The notes: a model not told the origin generated them from the letters alone. A DNA stretch of 64,000 nucleotides from DASPTT01 sp035623275 (GCA_035623275.1 DASPTT010000009.1:3403-67402), one strand, 5' to 3'; shown: positions 7,863-16,986, counted from the stretch's first letter. Numbers and translations: made by a program.

Positions 7863-9698
7863 ATGCCCACTCGCGACGACCTGCGCAACGTGGCGATCGT
7901 CGCCCACGTCGACCACGGCAAGACGACCCTGGTCGATGCCATGCTGCGCCAGACCGGTGCCTTCCGCTCCGACAAGGAGCCGGCCGAGCGCGTGCTGGAC
8001 TCGGGCGAGCTCGAGCGCGAGAAGGGCATCACCATCCTCGCCAAGCACACCGCCGTCCAGTACGGGCCGACGAAGATCACCATCGTCGACACGCCGGGGC
8101 ACGCGGACTTCGGAGGCGAGGTCGAGCGCGGGCTGGCCATGGTCGACGGCGTCCTGCTCCTCGTGGACGCGTCGGAAGGGCCCCTTCCCCAGACCCGCTT
8201 CGTGCTGCGCAAGACCCTCGAAGCCGACCTGCCCGTCGTCCTGGTGATCAACAAGGTGGACCGGGCCGACGCCCGGGTGGCCGACGTGGTCCACGAGGTC
8301 GAGGAGCTCTTCTTGGACCTCGACGCCGCCGTCCATCAGATCGACTTCCCGATCCTCTACGCCTCAGCACGGCACGGCTGGGCGTCGCGCACACCGGACC
8401 GCACGGGAAGCGACCTGGTGCCGCTCTTCGACACCATCGTGGCGCACGTCCCGGCGCCGACGTACGAGGACGGGCACCCGCTGCAGGCGCTCGTCACCAA
8501 CCTGGACGCATCCCCCTACGTCGGGCGGCTCGCCGTGTGCCGGGTCCATCAAGGCGAGATCCGGCGGGGCGAGACGGTGGCATGGTGCCGCGCCGACGGC
8601 TCGAGCGAACGTGTCAAGGTCACCGAGCTCTACTCCGCCAAAGCGCTCGAACGCGTCGAGGTCGAGCGGGCGGGCGCAGGCGAGATCGTGGCCGTCGCCG
8701 GCATCGCCGAGGTCCACATCGGGGAGACCCTGGCCGACCCGGACGACCCGCGGCCGCTCCCCGCCCTGCTCGTCGACGAGCCGAGCCTGGCCATGACCAT
8801 CGGGATCAACACCGCCCCCCTGTCGGGCCGGGACGGCTCGAAGCTCACCGCCAGGCTGGTCAAGGGGCGCCTCGACGCCGAGTTGGTGGGCAACGTGTCG
8901 CTGCGCGTCCTGCCCACCGAGCGGCCCGACAGCTGGGAGGTCCAGGGCCGTGGCGAGCTCCAGCTCGCCGTGTTGGTCGAGACCATGCGCCGGGAGGGCT
9001 ACGAGCTGACCGTGGGCAAGCCCCAGGTCGTGACCCGTGCCGTCGACGGCAAGCTCCACGAGCCGATGGAGCGACTGGCGGTCGACGTCCCGGAGGAGTA
9101 CCTGGGGGTGGTCACCCAGCTCCTGTCCTTCCGCCACGGACGCATGGAGCAGATGGTCAACCACGGGCGCGGATGGGTCCGGATGGACTACCGCATCCCG
9201 GCCAGGGGGCTGGTGGGGTTCCGCACGGAGTTCCTGATCGAGACACGGGGCACGGGCATGCTCCACAGCGTCTTCGACGGCTGGGAGCCCTGGCACGGCG
9301 AGATCCGCACGCGGCGCAACGGGTCGATGGTGGCCGACCGCGCCGGCACCGCCACGACCTACGCCCTGATGGGCCTCCAGGAGCGGGGCACCATGCTCAT
9401 CGGACCGGGCACGGAGGTCTACGAGGGGATGATCGTCGGCGAGAACGCCCGCGCCGAGGAGATGAACGTGAACCCGACCAAGGAGAAGAAGCTCACGAAC
9501 ATCCGGTCCTCGACGGCCGAGGAGCTCGAGCGCCTCACGCCCCACCTTCAGCTGTCGCTCGAGCAGGCCCTGGAGTTCATCGCCGAAGACGAGTGCGTCG
9601 AGGTCACCCCGAAGGCGGTGCGGTTGCGCAAGGTCGTCCTCGATCAGGCGACACGAGGCCGTCAGGCCAGCCGGGCGCGCCGGGACCGACGCGACTGA
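7863..9698 (+). CDS. typA: translational GTPase TypA/BipA
   Basis: The 611-aa translation-factor GTPase binds the 70S ribosome and helps ribosome assembly and growth under stress. The G domain is complete: AHVDHGKTTL (G1), GITI (G2), DTPGHADF (G3), NKVDRADAR (G4) and SAR (G5). Domain II and the EF-G-like domains III and V follow, then the TypA-specific C-terminal domain with the loop RNGSMVADRAGTATTYAL and GMIVGENARAEEMNVNPTKEKKLTN, both diagnostic. Length is normal. No SD is visible; the -10-like TATCCT suggests leaderless initiation. The 3' end abuts the convergent HDOD gene with only 4 bp between stops. Confidence 0.97.
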   Translation: MPTRDDLRNVAIVAHVDHGKTTLVDAMLRQTGAFRSDKEPAERVLDSGELEREKGITILAKHTAVQYGPTKITIVDTPGHADFGGEVERGLAMVDGVLLLVDASEGPLPQTRFVLRKTLEADLPVVLVINKVDRADARVADVVHEVEELFLDLDAAVHQIDFPILYASARHGWASRTPDRTGSDLVPLFDTIVAHVPAPTYEDGHPLQALVTNLDASPYVGRLAVCRVHQGEIRRGETVAWCRADGSSERVKVTELYSAKALERVEVERAGAGEIVAVAGIAEVHIGETLADPDDPRPLPALLVDEPSLAMTIGINTAPLSGRDGSKLTARLVKGRLDAELVGNVSLRVLPTERPDSWEVQGRGELQLAVLVETMRREGYELTVGKPQVVTRAVDGKLHEPMERLAVDVPEEYLGVVTQLLSFRHGRMEQMVNHGRGWVRMDYRIPARGLVGFRTEFLIETRGTGMLHSVFDGWEPWHGEIRTRRNGSMVADRAGTATTYALMGLQERGTMLIGPGTEVYEGMIVGENARAEEMNVNPTKEKKLTNIRSSTAEELERLTPHLQLSLEQALEFIAEDECVEVTPKAVRLRKVVLDQATRGRQASRARRDRRD

Positions 9699-9702
9699 CT
9701 CC

Positions 9703-10974
9703 TCACGTCAGGGTGGCGGCGTCGAGGCCGGTGGTCATCTCGATACCCCAGGCCAACGCGTCGAAGCACGCGATCTGCAGGTCGGCGTCGCTCAGCCCGC
9801 TACGCGTCGCGCACTCGGGATGGCCGAGCTGGTAGTCGATGACGTCCGCCACCAGCGCGCCCACCGGGCCGGCGTGGTGCAGCACGGCGTCGCGCACATC
9901 GTCGTCCAGGGGCAGGTCCCGCAGCACGTCCTGCAACGGCATCCCCAGCAGGACGTCGAGGCCCGAGAGCATGCCGACGGTGAAGGCCATCTCGGTCCGC
10001 CCGCCTTCGACGTGCCAGCCGAGGAGCTCGCACATCCGGGCACGCACGAGCGCGGTGGTCATCGACTCCTCGGGGATCCCCCGCCCGCCCGCGAGCAGCA
10101 GCATCGAGACCCATGCCTGGAGTCGACGCCAGCCGACGAGCACGAGCGCCTCGCGAACGGAGGAGACCGTGCGACGCAGCCCTCCGGCGGCGCCGATCCC
10201 GGCCATGTGCAGCAGCTGCAGGCTGAGCGCGGGATCGGCGCGCACCAGCGCCTCGACCTGCTCGACACCCGCATCGGGCTCGAGGAGCGCGGCGGCCAGC
10301 CGCGCCTTGGTGAATTCGCTCGGGTCCATCACCCGACCCGGCACGGGCCGGGGGGTCGACAGGAGATATCCCTGGAAGAGGTCCACGCCCAGGGCCTCGG
10401 AGACACCGAGGTCGCCCTCGGTGTCGACCGACTGGACCAACACCCGGACGTCGAAGGGCCGGCATCGCTCGAGGACCCTGCCGACGACGTCGACCCCGTC
10501 GCGCCGCGGGTCGACCTTGGCGAACGAGAACAGGCCCAACACGTCCTCGGCACCGTCGAACCACGAGAACTCGTCGATGGCCAGGGTGTAGCCCTCCTCG
10601 ACCAGGCGGCGACAGCCGTCCGCCGCCCCGTCCAGTGCGTCCGGGCCGTGCAGCGCGGCGGTCGGCACCTCGAGCACCGTCCGCTCGGGCGGCAGGAGCA
10701 GTGCCAGGTCACCGGTCAGCAGCTCCTCGCTCACGTCGCAGAACATGACCTTGTCGCCGACGAACCGATCGACGCCAACATGCAGCGAGCTGAAGAGGAG
10801 CCGGGTCGTGAGCAGGTCACCCTCGCGCCGGCCGTTGGCCCAGTCGCGCGCGGCACCGGCGGGGGCGCCCGGGCCCGCGCCCGGGCCCGCGCCCAGGACG
10901 AGCTCGTAGCCGTAGACCTCGCGTCGACCGTCGAAGATCGGTTGTCGCCCCACCAGGACGTCGGATCGACTCAC
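9703..10974 (-). CDS. EAL/HDOD signalling protein (YuxH-like)
   Basis: The 423-aa protein begins VLVGRQPIFDGRREVYGYELV, the hallmark of EAL-HDOD proteins, with a degenerate EAL phosphodiesterase-like domain (about 1-195) followed by an HDOD domain (about 200-405) containing ALVLVGWRRLQAWVSMLLLA and AFTVGMLSGLDVLLGMPL. Key metal-binding residues of active EAL domains are not evident, so it is probably a regulatory binding protein and not a c-di-GMP hydrolase. A Gly/Pro/Ala tract (GPGAGPGAPAGA, about 30-41) comes from a 12-bp GC-only repeat. The GTG at 10974 is supported by GGGGATGGAG upstream. Confidence 0.85.
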   Translation of the reverse strand: MSRSDVLVGRQPIFDGRREVYGYELVLGAGPGAGPGAPAGAARDWANGRREGDLLTTRLLFSSLHVGVDRFVGDKVMFCDVSEELLTGDLALLLPPERTVLEVPTAALHGPDALDGAADGCRRLVEEGYTLAIDEFSWFDGAEDVLGLFSFAKVDPRRDGVDVVGRVLERCRPFDVRVLVQSVDTEGDLGVSEALGVDLFQGYLLSTPRPVPGRVMDPSEFTKARLAAALLEPDAGVEQVEALVRADPALSLQLLHMAGIGAAGGLRRTVSSVREALVLVGWRRLQAWVSMLLLAGGRGIPEESMTTALVRARMCELLGWHVEGGRTEMAFTVGMLSGLDVLLGMPLQDVLRDLPLDDDVRDAVLHHAGPVGALVADVIDYQLGHPECATRSGLSDADLQIACFDALAWGIEMTTGLDAATLT

Positions 10975-11051
10975 CGGCGCTCCATCCCCATGCAGCCCAC
11001 CCCTTCCGATCGGACGGGCGGGGCCGTGCCTTGAGCCTCGGCGCCTGGGCG

Positions 11052-12710
11052 TCAGGCCGGGTCGTTGCTCACAGCACCGGTCGAGGCTGCGACCAGGGGG
11101 CCCGTCGACGAATCCTCGGCCAGGTACTGCGCCAGCAGCTGCTGCTCGCGCTCGCGCGTGGGGAACATGAAGAACACGAGCACGGCCCCGATCACCACGG
11201 CGATCATGCCTGCGCCGTACGCCCAGTCGGCCCCCGAGAGGAACGACTGCTGGGCACCGTGGATGATCTGGCTCGAGTACTGCGGGTACTGCTTGGCCAC
11301 CTCGGCGGCACTGGAGAACGACTTCTCGAGCTCGGTCTTGACGTTGTTCGATACCTGGCTCGAATTCGACGAGCTGGCGATGGCCTTCGCCGCCGCCGAC
11401 GCGTAGCCCGCGGTGAGCAGGGCACCGAGGATCGACTGCATGATGGCGCCGCCGAGGTCGCGCTGGAGGTCCGCCGTGCCCGACGCCATGCCGGCACGGC
11501 GCACGGGCACCGATCCGGTGAGCGAGTGCGAGGCGGGGGTGCCGGCGAATCCCACACCGGCGCCGACGAGTGCGTAGGCCAGGCCCACCTGCCAGTACGG
11601 GCTGTGGGTCGACCACAGCACCAGCATCACGAAGAACCCCGCGAGGCAGCACGCATAGCCGGTGAGAAGCGTCACCCGCGCGCCGAAGCGGTCCACCAGC
11701 TTGGCCGAGCGCGGCGCGATGGCCACCATGAAGAACGCGGCGGGCAGGATGGCCAACCCTGCGTCGAGGGTGTCGTAGCCGAGCACGTTCTGCAGGTACT
11801 GCTGGCCGATGAACATGGCGCCCATGAGCGTTCCGAACACGATGATCCCCGCGCAGGCGGCCACCCAGAAGATCCGGCGTCCGGCCACGTGGAGGTCGTA
11901 GAGGGGGTTGCGGGCCCGGCGCTGGCGGAACACGAAGGCGACGGCCGCAGCCAGCGCGATGGCGGCGAGACCGAGCACCACGGCGCCCTTGTCGGGCACG
12001 GGCGCGAAGTTGATGCCGAGCACCAAGGCGGCCACGAGGAGGACCGACAGGATGCCTCCGAGGTTGTCGACCGGGTCGGTCGTCTCGTTGACGTGGGACG
12101 GCACCAGCCGGATCGCGGCCAGCAGGGCGACCACGGCCAGCGGAAGCGTCAGCAGGAACACCGAGCCCCAGTAGAAGTGCTGGAGCAAGAACCCCGAGCA
12201 CACCGGGCCGAGCGACGAGATGGCGCCGCCGATGCCCGACCACAGTGCGATGGAGCGCGTCCTGGCCGGGCCCGCCCACAGCGCGGTGATGAGGGCGAGC
12301 GTCGTCGGGAACGACATCCCGGCCGCCAGCCCGCCCATGATCCGGGCCAGGATCAGCACGCCGATGGTGGGCGCCATGGCAGCGAGGATGGAAGCCGGGA
12401 TCGACAGGCTCATCCCGAGGATCAGCATCATCTTGCGCCCGTAGCGGTCGCCGAGCGCGCCGAGGTACAGCACCGAGGCGGCCAGGCCGAGGGAGAAGCC
12501 CACGGCGACGAGGTCGAGCGCGGTCTGCGAGGCGTCGAAGGCCTTGCCGATGTCGGGGAGCGCGACGTTGGCCACCGCCAGGTTGAGGTTGGCGACGGCG
12601 GCCACGAGAATCAGCGCGCCGAGGACCAGTCCCTGGTGCGCCGGGGCAGTGGAGGCCTGCCCGTCGGCCGGGGATCCGCCGGATGCGGCCTGCACGACGG
12701 CATCGGTCAT
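11052..12710 (-). CDS. MFS transporter, DHA2 family (drug:H+ antiporter, 14 TM)
   Basis: The 552-aa membrane protein has about 14 hydrophobic segments. Motifs include NVALPDIGKAFDAS in TM1, LGDRYGRKMML (motif A, loop 2-3), and the motif C-like GGAISSLGPVCSGFLLQ in TM5. These place it in the EmrB/QacA (DHA2) drug-efflux family. The extracytoplasmic loop between TM13 and TM14 is long and Ser/Lys-rich, as is common. There is no adjacent TetR regulator. The ATG at 12710 is preceded by TAGGCT 7 nt upstream, so it may be leaderless. The substrate is unknown. Confidence 0.9.
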   Translation of the reverse strand: MTDAVVQAASGGSPADGQASTAPAHQGLVLGALILVAAVANLNLAVANVALPDIGKAFDASQTALDLVAVGFSLGLAASVLYLGALGDRYGRKMMLILGMSLSIPASILAAMAPTIGVLILARIMGGLAAGMSFPTTLALITALWAGPARTRSIALWSGIGGAISSLGPVCSGFLLQHFYWGSVFLLTLPLAVVALLAAIRLVPSHVNETTDPVDNLGGILSVLLVAALVLGINFAPVPDKGAVVLGLAAIALAAAVAFVFRQRRARNPLYDLHVAGRRIFWVAACAGIIVFGTLMGAMFIGQQYLQNVLGYDTLDAGLAILPAAFFMVAIAPRSAKLVDRFGARVTLLTGYACCLAGFFVMLVLWSTHSPYWQVGLAYALVGAGVGFAGTPASHSLTGSVPVRRAGMASGTADLQRDLGGAIMQSILGALLTAGYASAAAKAIASSSNSSQVSNNVKTELEKSFSSAAEVAKQYPQYSSQIIHGAQQSFLSGADWAYGAGMIAVVIGAVLVFFMFPTREREQQLLAQYLAEDSSTGPLVAASTGAVSNDPA

Positions 12711-12717
12711 GACGGCC

Positions 12718-12723
12718 AGCCTA
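12718..12723 (-). promoter_or_regulatory. putative -10 element of MFS transporter gene (leaderless)
   Basis: TAGGCT on the minus strand lies 7 nt before the ATG at 12710, consistent with a leaderless transcript. Confidence 0.4.
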
Positions 12724-12777
12724 CGGATGCCTCCCGCCCGAGACCATGGTCCATCGCCCCTTGTTGACCGGGTTCTC

Positions 12778-12820
12778 GGGACTTTCGGCCCGTTGCTCCC
12801 CGGCGCGCCGCCGGTAGAGT
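12778..12820 (+). promoter_or_regulatory. putative DevR/DosR-like box plus -10 element
   Basis: GGGACTTTCGGCCC at 12778-12791 closely matches the DevR (DosR) dormancy-regulator box GGGACTTNNGNCCC. Exactly 23 bp further on is TAGAGT (12815-12820), a good actinobacterial -10. The box would be centred near -42, the usual position for activation by DevR. The downstream gene is the small membrane protein at 12894. This is the best of three similar sites in the window. Confidence 0.5.
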
Positions 12821-12893
12821 CGCGTGCGACAGGGCACGTGGACGGTTGGGCCGGTGCGCTCGCCCTGGTGCGTGTGGCTGCAAGGGGGCAAGC

Positions 12894-13070
12894 GTGCTGA
12901 TCTTCGCCATCATTGCCATCGCGGTCGCGGTGATCGCGATCGGCGGCTACGGCGGCAGGCGCCAGTACAAGAAGCGCAAGGTCGGCGGTGCGGGCGACAA
13001 CCCGTCGTCGCATCGAGGGCATGCGTCGGGTCACAGCTCGGACCACCGGGGACGCGGCAAGAAGCACTGA
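12894..13070 (+). CDS. small single-pass membrane protein (58 aa)
   Basis: Starting at GTG 12894, with AAGGGGG about 5 nt upstream, the product has one strongly hydrophobic N-terminal segment (LIFAIIAIAVAVIAIGGYGG) followed at once by a basic RRQYKKRK and a His/Ser/Gly-rich tail ending RGRGKKH. The topology is probably N-out, C-in. I do not recognise a family. It is transcribed divergently from the drug exporter and may be driven by the DevR-like promoter at 12778-12820, which would make it a hypoxia- or dormancy-responsive protein if that box is real. Confidence 0.55.
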   Translation: MLIFAIIAIAVAVIAIGGYGGRRQYKKRKVGGAGDNPSSHRGHASGHSSDHRGRGKKH

Positions 13071-13096
13071 CCTCCCGGCACCCGGCGCCCGGGTGC

Positions 13097-14557
13097 TCAG
13101 AGGCCGTAGGCCTCCAGCAGCCGCAGCCACACCTCGCTCAGCGTGGGGAACGACGGCACCGCGTGCCACAGGCGGTCCAGGCCGACCTCGCCGACCACCG
13201 CCACGGTCGCGCTGTGGAGGAGCTCCTGGACCCCGGGGCCCGTGAACGTCGCGCCGACCACCACCCGCCGCTCCTCGTCGACCACGACGAACGCGCTGCC
13301 GCGCACGCCGGTGCCCGACGTCGACGCGCCGGCCGTGTCCTCCAGGCCGACGCGCACCGTGCGTACGGTGACACCCCGTTCCCGGGCTTGGCGCTCGGTC
13401 AGCCCCACCGCGGCGACCTGGGGGTCGGTGAAGGTCACCCGCGGGACCATGTCCCGGTCGACAGCGGGTCCGGCGTCGTCGGGGCCGGTGCAGGGGTCGC
13501 GTCCGAGGATCACGTCGGCGGCCAGGCGGGCCTGGTACTTGCCCATGTGCGTGAGCAGCGCCCGCCCGTTGCAGTCGCCTACCGCGTAGAGCCATGCACC
13601 GGGCACGCCCGAGGCGCGGCAGCGGTCGTCGACGTCGACATAGCGCCCTGGAGCCAGCCCGACGACCTCCAGTCCGAGGTCGGCCGTCTTCGGCACCCTG
13701 CCCACCGCCACCAGGATCTCGTCGCCGGCGAACGTACGCCCGTCGTCGACCGTCGCGACCACGTCCCCGCTCCGCCCGTCGCGGCTGAGCGCCGAGACCG
13801 TTGCCCCGGTCACGACCCCGATCCCCTCGGCCTCAAGGGCGGCGCGCAGCTCCTCGCCGACGAACGGCTCCTCCCGCGCCATCAGGGTGGGCGCCCCCTC
13901 GATCACCGTCACGGCGTCGGCGCCGAGACGCTTGACGGCCTGCGCCATCTCGACGCCGATCGTCCCGCCCCCGAGGACGAGGAGCCGGCCCGGGACCTGT
14001 GGCATCGACGTGACGCTGCGGTTGTCCCAGGGCTCGACCTCGGCCAGGCCGGGGATCGGCGGAATGGCCGGTCCGGTCCCGGTGGCGAGCACGACGGCCC
14101 GCCGGGCCTCCAGCCGCCGCGGCGGGCTCTCGCCGGAAGTCACCTCCACGACCCGCTCGGCCGCCAGCCGGCCGACGCCTCGGACGAGCCGGACACCGGC
14201 CCCCTCCAGCCACGCCACCTGTCCCTCGTCGTCCCACCCGCTCGTCATCTCGTCGCGCCGGGCGAGGGCGCGGGCCACGTCGATCGGCCCGGTGACCGCC
14301 TCGGCGGCGCCGGGGACGCGGCGGGCGGCGGCGATGACATCGCCCGGGCGGATCAGCGTCTTGCTCGGGATGCACCCCCAGTACGAGCACTCCCCTCCGG
14401 CGAGCTCGGCTTCGACGGCCGCGACTGCCAGCCCGCCTGCGGCGCACCGGCCGGCCAGGACCTCGCCCGCCGGACCGGCACCGATGACGACGACGTCGAA
14501 GGCACCTGCATCCGGCACCGGACGATCGGTCACATCGGGTTCGGACACCAGGGTCAT
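13097..14557 (-). CDS. class I pyridine nucleotide-disulfide oxidoreductase (FAD flavoprotein)
   Basis: The 486-aa flavoprotein has FAD motif VVVIGAGPAG (22-31), a redox-active disulfide GGECSYWGCIPSK (C57 and C62), a second nucleotide motif LLVLGGGTIGVEMAQ, the C-terminal FAD motif LYAVGDCNG and a dimerisation domain ending VPSFPTLSEVWLRLLE. This is the architecture of dihydrolipoamide dehydrogenase, mercuric reductase and glutathione/mycothione reductases. The usual C-terminal catalytic His-x-x-x-x-Glu pair is altered (HAVPSFPTLSE), which favours an atypical Lpd/Mer-like reductase over a true Lpd. No MerA C-terminal cysteine pair and no heavy-metal domain are seen. It stands alone next to the GH4 gene. 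Confidence 0.85.
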   Translation of the reverse strand: MTLVSEPDVTDRPVPDAGAFDVVVIGAGPAGEVLAGRCAAGGLAVAAVEAELAGGECSYWGCIPSKTLIRPGDVIAAARRVPGAAEAVTGPIDVARALARRDEMTSGWDDEGQVAWLEGAGVRLVRGVGRLAAERVVEVTSGESPPRRLEARRAVVLATGTGPAIPPIPGLAEVEPWDNRSVTSMPQVPGRLLVLGGGTIGVEMAQAVKRLGADAVTVIEGAPTLMAREEPFVGEELRAALEAEGIGVVTGATVSALSRDGRSGDVVATVDDGRTFAGDEILVAVGRVPKTADLGLEVVGLAPGRYVDVDDRCRASGVPGAWLYAVGDCNGRALLTHMGKYQARLAADVILGRDPCTGPDDAGPAVDRDMVPRVTFTDPQVAAVGLTERQARERGVTVRTVRVGLEDTAGASTSGTGVRGSAFVVVDEERRVVVGATFTGPGVQELLHSATVAVVGEVGLDRLWHAVPSFPTLSEVWLRLLEAYGL

Positions 14558-14609
14558 CCTTGCCGCCCCCGGGGCGGGGCGCACAGGCGCCGACCGGACG
14601 CGTGCGCCT

Positions 14610-15896
14610 TCAGGCCTCGTCGTCAGGGAAGAACCGCGGCAGGAAAGGCCGGTTCGCCGACAGGATGGCGTCGGCGAGCTCCTCGGCCTGGGGAAGCTGG
14701 CCGACCAGGGGGTTGGCCAGCAGCGCCCTGACCAGGACCCGCCGGCTGCCCACGAGCGCGGCCTCCACTGCCAGTCGCTCGTAGGCCTTGGCGTGGGCGA
14801 CCAGGCCGAGCATCTCGTGTGGCAGCGGGCGCTGCGGCAGCGGGCGCGCGCCCGAGGCGTCCACGCGACACGGGACCTCGACCACGGCGTCTTGCGGCAG
14901 ACCCGGGACGGACCCGTCGTTGCGGACGTCGACGACCTGGGTGTCGCCCGTCCCGGCGTGCAGCGAGGCCATGAGGCGGACGGCGGCCTCCGAGTAGAAG
15001 GCCCCGCCGCGTCGCGAGAGCGCGTCGGGCTTCGTGGAGAGCGACGGATCGCGGTACTGCTCGAGCAGCTCGGCCTCGATGGCGGCCACCGCTCGCGCCC
15101 GAGGCACGTAGCCCGGTGCCAGCTGCGTCGCCAACTCGGCGTCGCGCTCGTAGTAGTAGTGCAGGTAGTAGGAGGGCAGCGCGCCGAGAAGGCCGAGCGC
15201 CTCGACGGGACAGCCCGACTCCAGCGCGAGCTCGGCGCCGAAGCGCTCGAGGAGCTCGGGGAGCCGGTCGACGCCGTCGACCGATGCGCTGCGGACCCAT
15301 GTCAGATGGTTGAGCCCCACGTGCTCGAGCTCCACGGACGCCGGGTCGACGCCGAGGTAGTACCCCACGCGCTTCTGCGTCCAGATGCCGACGTTGCAGA
15401 GCCCCACGGCGCGATGGCCTTCGTCGGCCAGCGCCTGGGTGACGATGCCCACCGGGTTCGTGAAATCGACGAGCCACGCGCCCGGTGCGGCGCGGCGCGC
15501 CGTCTCCTCGGCGAGCTCGAGCACCAGGGGGACGGTCCGCAGTGCCTTTGCCAGCCCACCCGGCCCGGTCGTCTCCTGCCCGATGCACCCGAACCCCAAG
15601 GGGAGCGTCTCGTCCGACAAGCGGGCCGCCTGGCCACCGACTCGCAACTGCACGACCACGAAGTCCGCGCCGTCCAGCGCCCGATCGCGCTCGGCGGTTG
15701 CCTCGAAGCGGCCCTGCCAACCGCGCGCTCGCAGCATGCGCTCGGCCAGTCCTGCCACCACGGCGAGCCGCTCGGCGACAGGGTCGAGGAGCACGAGCTC
15801 GTCCACCACGATGCGGTCCGCGTGGTCGCACATGCTCTCGAGGAGCTCGGGCGTGTACGTGCTGCCGCCGCCCACCACGGCGACCTTCACCCCCAT
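14610..15896 (-). CDS. family 4 glycoside hydrolase (6-phospho-beta-glucosidase type)
   Basis: The 428-aa enzyme has the GH4 NAD+ motif VAVVGGGSTYTPEL (5-18), DFTNPVGI (144-151) and the metal ligands C167 (GLCNVGIW) and H197 (LNHLTW). GH4 enzymes cleave glycosides by an NAD+- and Mn2+-dependent oxidation-elimination mechanism. The GxGSTYTPEL and DFTNPVGI variants are those of the 6-phospho-beta-glucosidase branch. It is divergent from a BadF-type sugar kinase 43 bp away, which could supply the phosphorylated substrate. No PTS genes are present, so a kinase-fed route or a non-phosphorylated substrate is plausible. Start ATG has a GGTGGGGGTG purine-rich stretch upstream. Confidence 0.9.
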   Translation of the reverse strand: MGVKVAVVGGGSTYTPELLESMCDHADRIVVDELVLLDPVAERLAVVAGLAERMLRARGWQGRFEATAERDRALDGADFVVVQLRVGGQAARLSDETLPLGFGCIGQETTGPGGLAKALRTVPLVLELAEETARRAAPGAWLVDFTNPVGIVTQALADEGHRAVGLCNVGIWTQKRVGYYLGVDPASVELEHVGLNHLTWVRSASVDGVDRLPELLERFGAELALESGCPVEALGLLGALPSYYLHYYYERDAELATQLAPGYVPRARAVAAIEAELLEQYRDPSLSTKPDALSRRGGAFYSEAAVRLMASLHAGTGDTQVVDVRNDGSVPGLPQDAVVEVPCRVDASGARPLPQRPLPHEMLGLVAHAKAYERLAVEAALVGSRRVLVRALLANPLVGQLPQAEELADAILSANRPFLPRFFPDDEA

Positions 15897-15924
15897 GCGG
15901 GTGTCACCCCCACCTGGGCGAACC

Positions 15925-15930
15925 TAACAT
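15925..15930 (+). promoter_or_regulatory. putative -10 element of the BadF-type kinase (leaderless)
   Basis: TAACAT lies 9 nt before the ATG at 15940, within the 43-bp gap shared with the divergent GH4 gene. No SD is visible for the kinase, which agrees with leaderless initiation. Confidence 0.4.
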
Positions 15931-15939
15931 GCCACCTCG

Positions 15940-16986
15940 ATGACCGAGCGTCCCGCGGTGCTCGCCGTCGACGGCGGGAACTCCAAGACCGACGTGGTGC
16001 TCGCCTCGGCTGACGGCACCGTGCTGGGCACGGCGCGTGGGCCGGGCTCGAACCATCAGCTGGTCGGCCTCGAGGCGGCCATGGCCGTCATCGACGACGC
16101 GGTCGGGCGCGCCTGCGCCGGCGCCGGGGTCGACCCGGCGAGCCGCCCGGTCGCACCGGTCGGTGCCTACTGCCTGGCCGGGCTGGACTTCGACGTCGAC
16201 AAGGCCTCGTTGGGCGCCGCCATCGCGTCGCGACGATGGAGCGACGACCATGTGGTCGCCAACGACACGTTCGCGGTCTGGCGGGCCGGCACGGACGCCG
16301 AATGGGGTATCGGCGTCGTCTGTGGCACGGGGATCAATTGCGCGGGGCGCGGGCCTGACGGCGCCACGGTCTGGTTCCCGTCGCTCGGCGAGCTGTCGGG
16401 CGACCTCGCCGCCGGCGGCGCGTGGCTCGGCGTGCGTGCGCTCGGCCTGGCCCTGCGCGCCGTCGACGGGCGTGGGCAACCCAGCGAGCTGGCCGCGCTC
16501 GTGCCGGCGCACTTCGACCGCCCCGACCCCCTCGCCGTGCTCGAAGCCGTCTACACGGGCTCGATCCCCTACGAGCACCTCTTCGAGCTGGCGCGGGTGG
16601 TCCTCGACGCGGCCGCCCACGGCGACACGGTCGCCCGGCGTGCCGCCGACGAGCTGGCGGACGAGGTCGTGGCCATGGTCCGCGCCACTGTCCACCGGCT
16701 CCACGTGGAGGATCGCCGCCCCGTCGTCGTCCTCGGCGGCGGGATCCTCCAGGGCAGGGAGGCAGGCTTCTCCGCACGCGTGGAGTCCGGGATCCGGTCG
16801 GTCGCACCGGGGGCCGAGGTCACCGTGCTCGACTCGGCGCCCGTCGTCGGGGCCGCCCTGCTCGCGCTCGAGCGCGGGGACCGTTCCGGGTCGGGCGGAA
16901 GGCCCCCGACAGCGGAGCGCCGGGCCCGCCTGCGCGCCGGCCTCGCCACGGGTCGCTCGCAGGGGGGACGGCCGCAGGGGGGCTAG
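15940..16986 (+). CDS. BadF/BadG/BcrA/BcrD ATPase family protein, N-acetylglucosamine kinase-like
   Basis: The 348-aa cytoplasmic sugar-kinase-fold protein starts LAVDGGNSKTDVVLAS, the phosphate-1 loop of the ASKHA fold, with GSNHQLVG, a second phosphate loop WGIGVVCGTGINCAG and an adenosine motif VVLGGGILQG. Eukaryotic and actinobacterial N-acetylglucosamine kinases have this arrangement, and the Fe-S-ligand cysteines of the dehydratase activators are absent, so a sugar kinase is more likely than a CoA-dehydratase activator. Divergent pairing with a GH4 gene suggests joint use in glycoside or amino-sugar breakdown. The last codons overlap the convergent GH5 gene by 4 bp. Confidence 0.82.
   Translation: MTERPAVLAVDGGNSKTDVVLASADGTVLGTARGPGSNHQLVGLEAAMAVIDDAVGRACAGAGVDPASRPVAPVGAYCLAGLDFDVDKASLGAAIASRRWSDDHVVANDTFAVWRAGTDAEWGIGVVCGTGINCAGRGPDGATVWFPSLGELSGDLAAGGAWLGVRALGLALRAVDGRGQPSELAALVPAHFDRPDPLAVLEAVYTGSIPYEHLFELARVVLDAAAHGDTVARRAADELADEVVAMVRATVHRLHVEDRRPVVVLGGGILQGREAGFSARVESGIRSVAPGAEVTVLDSAPVVGAALLALERGDRSGSGGRPPTAERRARLRAGLATGRSQGGRPQGG

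Noticed and set aside
11031..12767. 578-codon rightward open frame opposite the MFS transporter
   Set aside because: Hydrophilic, His/Arg/Glu-rich translation without motifs; antisense to a clear 14-helix transporter.
13097..14557. Call as mercuric reductase with a mer operon
   Set aside because: No HMA domain, no C-terminal cysteine pair and no mer neighbours; kept as a general disulfide oxidoreductase.
15940..16986. Call as 2-hydroxyacyl-CoA or benzoyl-CoA dehydratase activator
   Set aside because: The iron-sulfur cysteine pattern of activators is absent and the neighbour is a sugar hydrolase.
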